Shown here: positions 6,961-8,389 of the stretch, one piece after another
Layout: each line of letters opens with the position of its first letter
How positions within the stretch are numbered: position 1 is the first letter of the stretch
Assembly: GCA_021788565.1 (NCBI GenBank)
Contig: JAJYKO010000196.1
Coordinates: 1-8,389, forward strand
From: Chloroflexota bacterium
GTDB taxonomy: Bacteria > Chloroflexota > UBA6077
Length of the DNA: 8,389 bases
Direction: 5' to 3'
Position numbers and translations under genes: made by a program
The notes under the pieces: model-generated
Databases searched by the model: none
Seen by the model: the letters and a program-made list of their open reading frames with translations, nothing else
What the model was told of the DNA's origin: nothing

Positions 6961-7405
6961 TAGCTAGCTTGAGCTTGACCTGGCCGATGGTCAGGATGTC
7001 GCCGGGCTGGATTCGCGTCTCGCCGTCCACCTTCTCGGCGTTCACCCAGGTCCCGTTCCGCGCTTCCAGGTCCCTCAGCCACCAGGCGCCATCTCGAAAG
7101 GCGATCACCGCGTGATTGGTGGAGACGAAGCCGTCGCCCAGAACGACGGCGTTGTCCGGTCCTCGTCCGATGGTAGCGGTGCCGAGGATGGGGAAGGCGT
7201 GACCCGACCGGTACGAGGTTGCGCCGCCGCTGACGACCACGAGACGGCCCATCGGATGGGGCGCATCGGCCGCACTCAGCGTGGGTCGGCGGAGGTCCCG
7301 CCAGATAACGGCGATCACCTGCCATAGGAACAGGTAGAGGACCGCCACAAGGGCAAAGCGAATCACCAGGATCACGGTCTCTGAAGTCAGGCCAGTTGCG
7401 TTCAC
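6953..7405 (-). CDS. fhaB: membrane-anchored FHA-domain protein, FhaB-like, 150 aa
   Basis: Reader of phosphothreonine that in actinobacteria (FhaB/FipA) links Ser/Thr-kinase signalling to the division and wall machinery. One N-terminal membrane segment (about residues 9-34) ends in a basic WRDLRR stop-transfer motif, as in actinobacterial FhaB. A short linker leads to a cytoplasmic FHA domain at about 72-147. Phosphopeptide-binding positions are present: G80-R81, S95, H98 and N117-G118-T119 (RNGTW). The start is GTG, three bases after the fhaA stop; it is chosen because it places the membrane segment at the N-terminus as in relatives, and the next upstream codons run into fhaA. It overlaps rodA by eight bases. 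The closest partner expected from other genomes, a PP2C phosphatase directly downstream, is absent. Confidence 0.9.
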   Translation of the reverse strand: MNATGLTSETVILVIRFALVAVLYLFLWQVIAVIWRDLRRPTLSAADAPHPMGRLVVVSGGATSYRSGHAFPILGTATIGRGPDNAVVLGDGFVSTNHAVIAFRDGAWWLRDLEARNGTWVNAEKVDGETRIQPGDILTIGQVKLKLAND

Positions 7406-7408
7406 CTG

Positions 7409-8173
7409 TTACCTACCGACCAACCTGAAGGTGAAATGGACGCCCCCAAATGAGATGTCCTCTCCTTCGACGAGGGAGTGACGGTGGACCCTGTTGCCGG
7501 AGGCGAAGGTGCCGTTCGTGCTGTCGAGGTCCTCAAGTAAGTAGCGGTCCATGTCCCAATTGATCTGGGCGTGGTAGCGAGAGACGCTCCTGTCGTCCAG
7601 CACCACGTCGTTGTCGACAGCCCTGCCAAAGGCAGTGCTGGCTCGCACGAGTGGTATCTCCTCCCCCGACGCGCCGATGAGCAGAGCGAGCGGCAGTTCC
7701 GGGGCCGTCACAGGCGGCGGTGCAGTGGGCGGAGCGGGCACCGCGACGACCGGCATCTCCATGGTGCTCTCGATCGGGGGCGCGGGTGCGGCGGCCGGCT
7801 GGGCCGTATCCACCATGGTGGCGGAGGCCCTCACACGACCCGGCCGCACGTCCGCTGACTCCTCCAGGTGGACAGAGACGGTGCCGATAGGTTTCAGTCC
7901 CAGCCTGGCGGCATATCCGGTGAGATAGCTGGCCAGTTCCCGCTCCAGGTTGGCCTGGAACCGTGAAAAGGTGTCGAGGTCGGTGGGGTGTAAGAAGACG
8001 GAGTAGTGGTTCGCAACCAGCGGCCCCTCCGGTCCGACCATTTGCGACCCGCTCATCTCCTTTGCCAGGGCCTTCCCTATCTGAACGGGCTCGAGCCTGG
8101 GTTTCAGGACCTTCGCGAAGCCTCCCTCGATGAGGTTCTCCGCCAGCTTCTCCAGGAAGGTGATCTCTCTCAT
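7409..8173 (-). CDS. fhaA: FhaA-like protein: DUF3662 domain plus FHA domain, 254 aa
   Basis: Cytoplasmic phosphothreonine-reading protein; in mycobacteria FhaA binds the phosphorylated pseudokinase domain of MurJ (MviN) and affects wall synthesis. The N-terminal DUF3662 domain (about residues 1-120) shows the usual opening, FLEKLAENLIEGGFAKVLK and PVQIGKALAKEM at about 29-40. A Pro/Ala-rich linker covers about 121-160. The FHA domain (about 163-252) keeps G183-R184, S198, R199, H201 and N220-G221-T222. The protein is about half the length of M. tuberculosis FhaA because the linker is short. The ATG fits the conserved family start, but no purine-rich ribosome site precedes it (the minus strand reads CCCTCCCC), and a TATAAT lies only about nine bases upstream, so the message looks leaderless. 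It heads the envelope operon, transcribed divergently from acpS. Confidence 0.93.
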   Translation of the reverse strand: MREITFLEKLAENLIEGGFAKVLKPRLEPVQIGKALAKEMSGSQMVGPEGPLVANHYSVFLHPTDLDTFSRFQANLERELASYLTGYAARLGLKPIGTVSVHLEESADVRPGRVRASATMVDTAQPAAAPAPPIESTMEMPVVAVPAPPTAPPPVTAPELPLALLIGASGEEIPLVRASTAFGRAVDNDVVLDDRSVSRYHAQINWDMDRYLLEDLDSTNGTFASGNRVHRHSLVEGEDISFGGVHFTFRLVGR

Positions 8174-8181
8174 GGGGAGGG

Positions 8182-8192
8182 ATTATATAGCA
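8182..8192 (-). promoter_or_regulatory. extended -10 promoter for the fhaA operon
   Basis: The minus strand reads TGCTATATAAT across 8192-8182, containing a perfect TATAAT (8187-8182) and a TG just upstream. No -35 consensus is seen at the right distance. The start of transcription should fall at about 8173-8176, on or within three bases of the fhaA ATG. Confidence 0.68.
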
Positions 8193-8212
8193 GTGGAATG
8201 TGCCATGCTATA
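8186..8212. repeat. imperfect inverted repeat spanning both divergent promoters
   Basis: Arms TATAGCA (8186-8192) and TGCTATA (8206-8212) pair perfectly. Inside them TGG (8194-8196) pairs with CCA (8203-8205), leaving one unpaired G at 8193 and the loop AATGTG. The total is ten base pairs with one bulge. The two 7-bp arms are centred 20 bases apart, close to two helical turns, and each overlaps one of the outward-facing -10 boxes. This suits an operator for a dimeric regulator, or simply reflects two similar promoters back to back. Confidence 0.5.
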
Positions 8213-8214
8213 AT
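8206..8214 (+). promoter_or_regulatory. extended -10 promoter for acpS
   Basis: TGCTATAAT is a perfect extended -10 (TG, one base, TATAAT at 8209-8214). The place where a -35 would sit is occupied by the opposing -10 of the fhaA promoter and has no TTGACA likeness. Transcription would start near 8221, giving a leader of about 28 bases that carries the GGAG ribosome site at 8239-8242. Confidence 0.7.
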
Positions 8215-8238
8215 CTGGTACGGAACTACGTAGTAGTT

Positions 8239-8242
8239 GGAG
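8239..8242 (+). promoter_or_regulatory. ribosome binding site deciding the acpS TTG start
   Basis: GGAG lies six bases before the TTG at 8249. An in-frame TTG at 8237 overlaps this site and so is unlikely to be used. Tandem in-frame TAG codons at 8231-8236 rule out any start further upstream. Confidence 0.6.
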
Positions 8243-8248
8243 ACGGTT

Positions 8249-8389
8249 TTGCTGGAAGCAGGCGTGGACATCATCGAGATAGAGAGAATCCAATCGGCAC
8301 TGGACAGGCATGGGCAGAGATTCCTGGACCGCGTGTACACGGAGCTGGAGCAGGCACAGTGCGGGGGCAGGGTGGAGTCGCTGGCGGCC
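8249..8389 (+). CDS. acpS: holo-[acyl-carrier-protein] synthase, N-terminal 47 residues (cut by window end)
   Basis: Phosphopantetheinyl transferase that moves the 4'-phosphopantetheine arm of coenzyme A onto acyl carrier protein, activating it for fatty-acid synthesis. The visible part shows the family opening [10 protein letters not shown], with the aspartate (residue 7) that binds magnesium in AcpS, followed by [13 protein letters not shown] and a Cys in the usual place. The reading frame runs off the window just where the conserved RFAAKEA motif with the second metal ligand would follow SLAA. The start is a TTG with GGAG six bases upstream. It is transcribed away from the envelope operon, from an overlapping promoter region. 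The identification is firm despite the truncation. Confidence 0.9.
   Translation, partial: MLEAGVDIIEIERIQSALDRHGQRFLDRVYTELEQAQCGGRVESLAA

Overview
The window is GC-rich bacterial chromosome, densely coded, with no mobile element, CRISPR array, tRNA or rRNA that I can see. Its core is a minus-strand cell-envelope operon (8173 down to about 3564): two FHA-domain phosphothreonine-reader proteins (fhaA, fhaB), a SEDS glycosyltransferase (rodA/ftsW type), a class B penicillin-binding protein (pbpA type), then a small unrecognised membrane protein. The gene order resembles the actinobacterial fhaA-fhaB-pstP-rodA-pbpA-pknA-pknB locus, but the PP2C phosphatase is missing between fhaB and rodA, and no kinase follows pbpA. 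That arrangement, together with a DinG-type helicase that has an N-terminal exonuclease domain, suggests Chloroflexota or a relative of the Actinobacteria. This placement is an inference from gene content, not from a marker phylogeny.

Layout. 1-269 (+): possible tail of an upstream gene, then a 67-residue acidic protein of unknown function that starts at an ATGA overlap. 270-345: a hairpin between convergent genes, a candidate shared terminator. 346-3285 (-): a 979-residue DnaQ-like exonuclease / XPD-DinG helicase fusion with a complete DEDDh set, complete helicase motifs and four candidate Fe-S cysteines. 3286-3563: 278 bases without a gene, holding a candidate extended -10 promoter for the helicase, three hairpins in its presumed leader, a short direct repeat and another hairpin. 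3564-4136 (-): the unknown membrane protein. 4215-8173 (-): pbpA, rodA, fhaB and fhaA (in order of coordinates), tightly packed with 8- and 11-base overlaps and a 3-base gap. 8174-8248: a divergent promoter region with two outward-facing TATAAT boxes lying in one imperfect inverted repeat. 8249-8389 (+): the first 47 codons of acpS (holo-ACP synthase).

How the genes work together. RodA polymerises lipid II glycan strands and the PBP cross-links them; FhaA and FhaB probably tie this machinery to Ser/Thr-kinase signalling, with the kinases encoded elsewhere. The overlapping divergent promoters could link expression of wall synthesis with activation of acyl carrier protein for fatty-acid synthesis. 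The nuclease-helicase is a separate DNA-repair function with its own likely promoter. No wholly new system is evident. The most unusual items are the divergent promoter/dyad with an apparently leaderless fhaA, the kinase- and phosphatase-free FHA operon, the Fe-S-type DinG fused to an intact exonuclease, and the unknown membrane protein next to pbpA.
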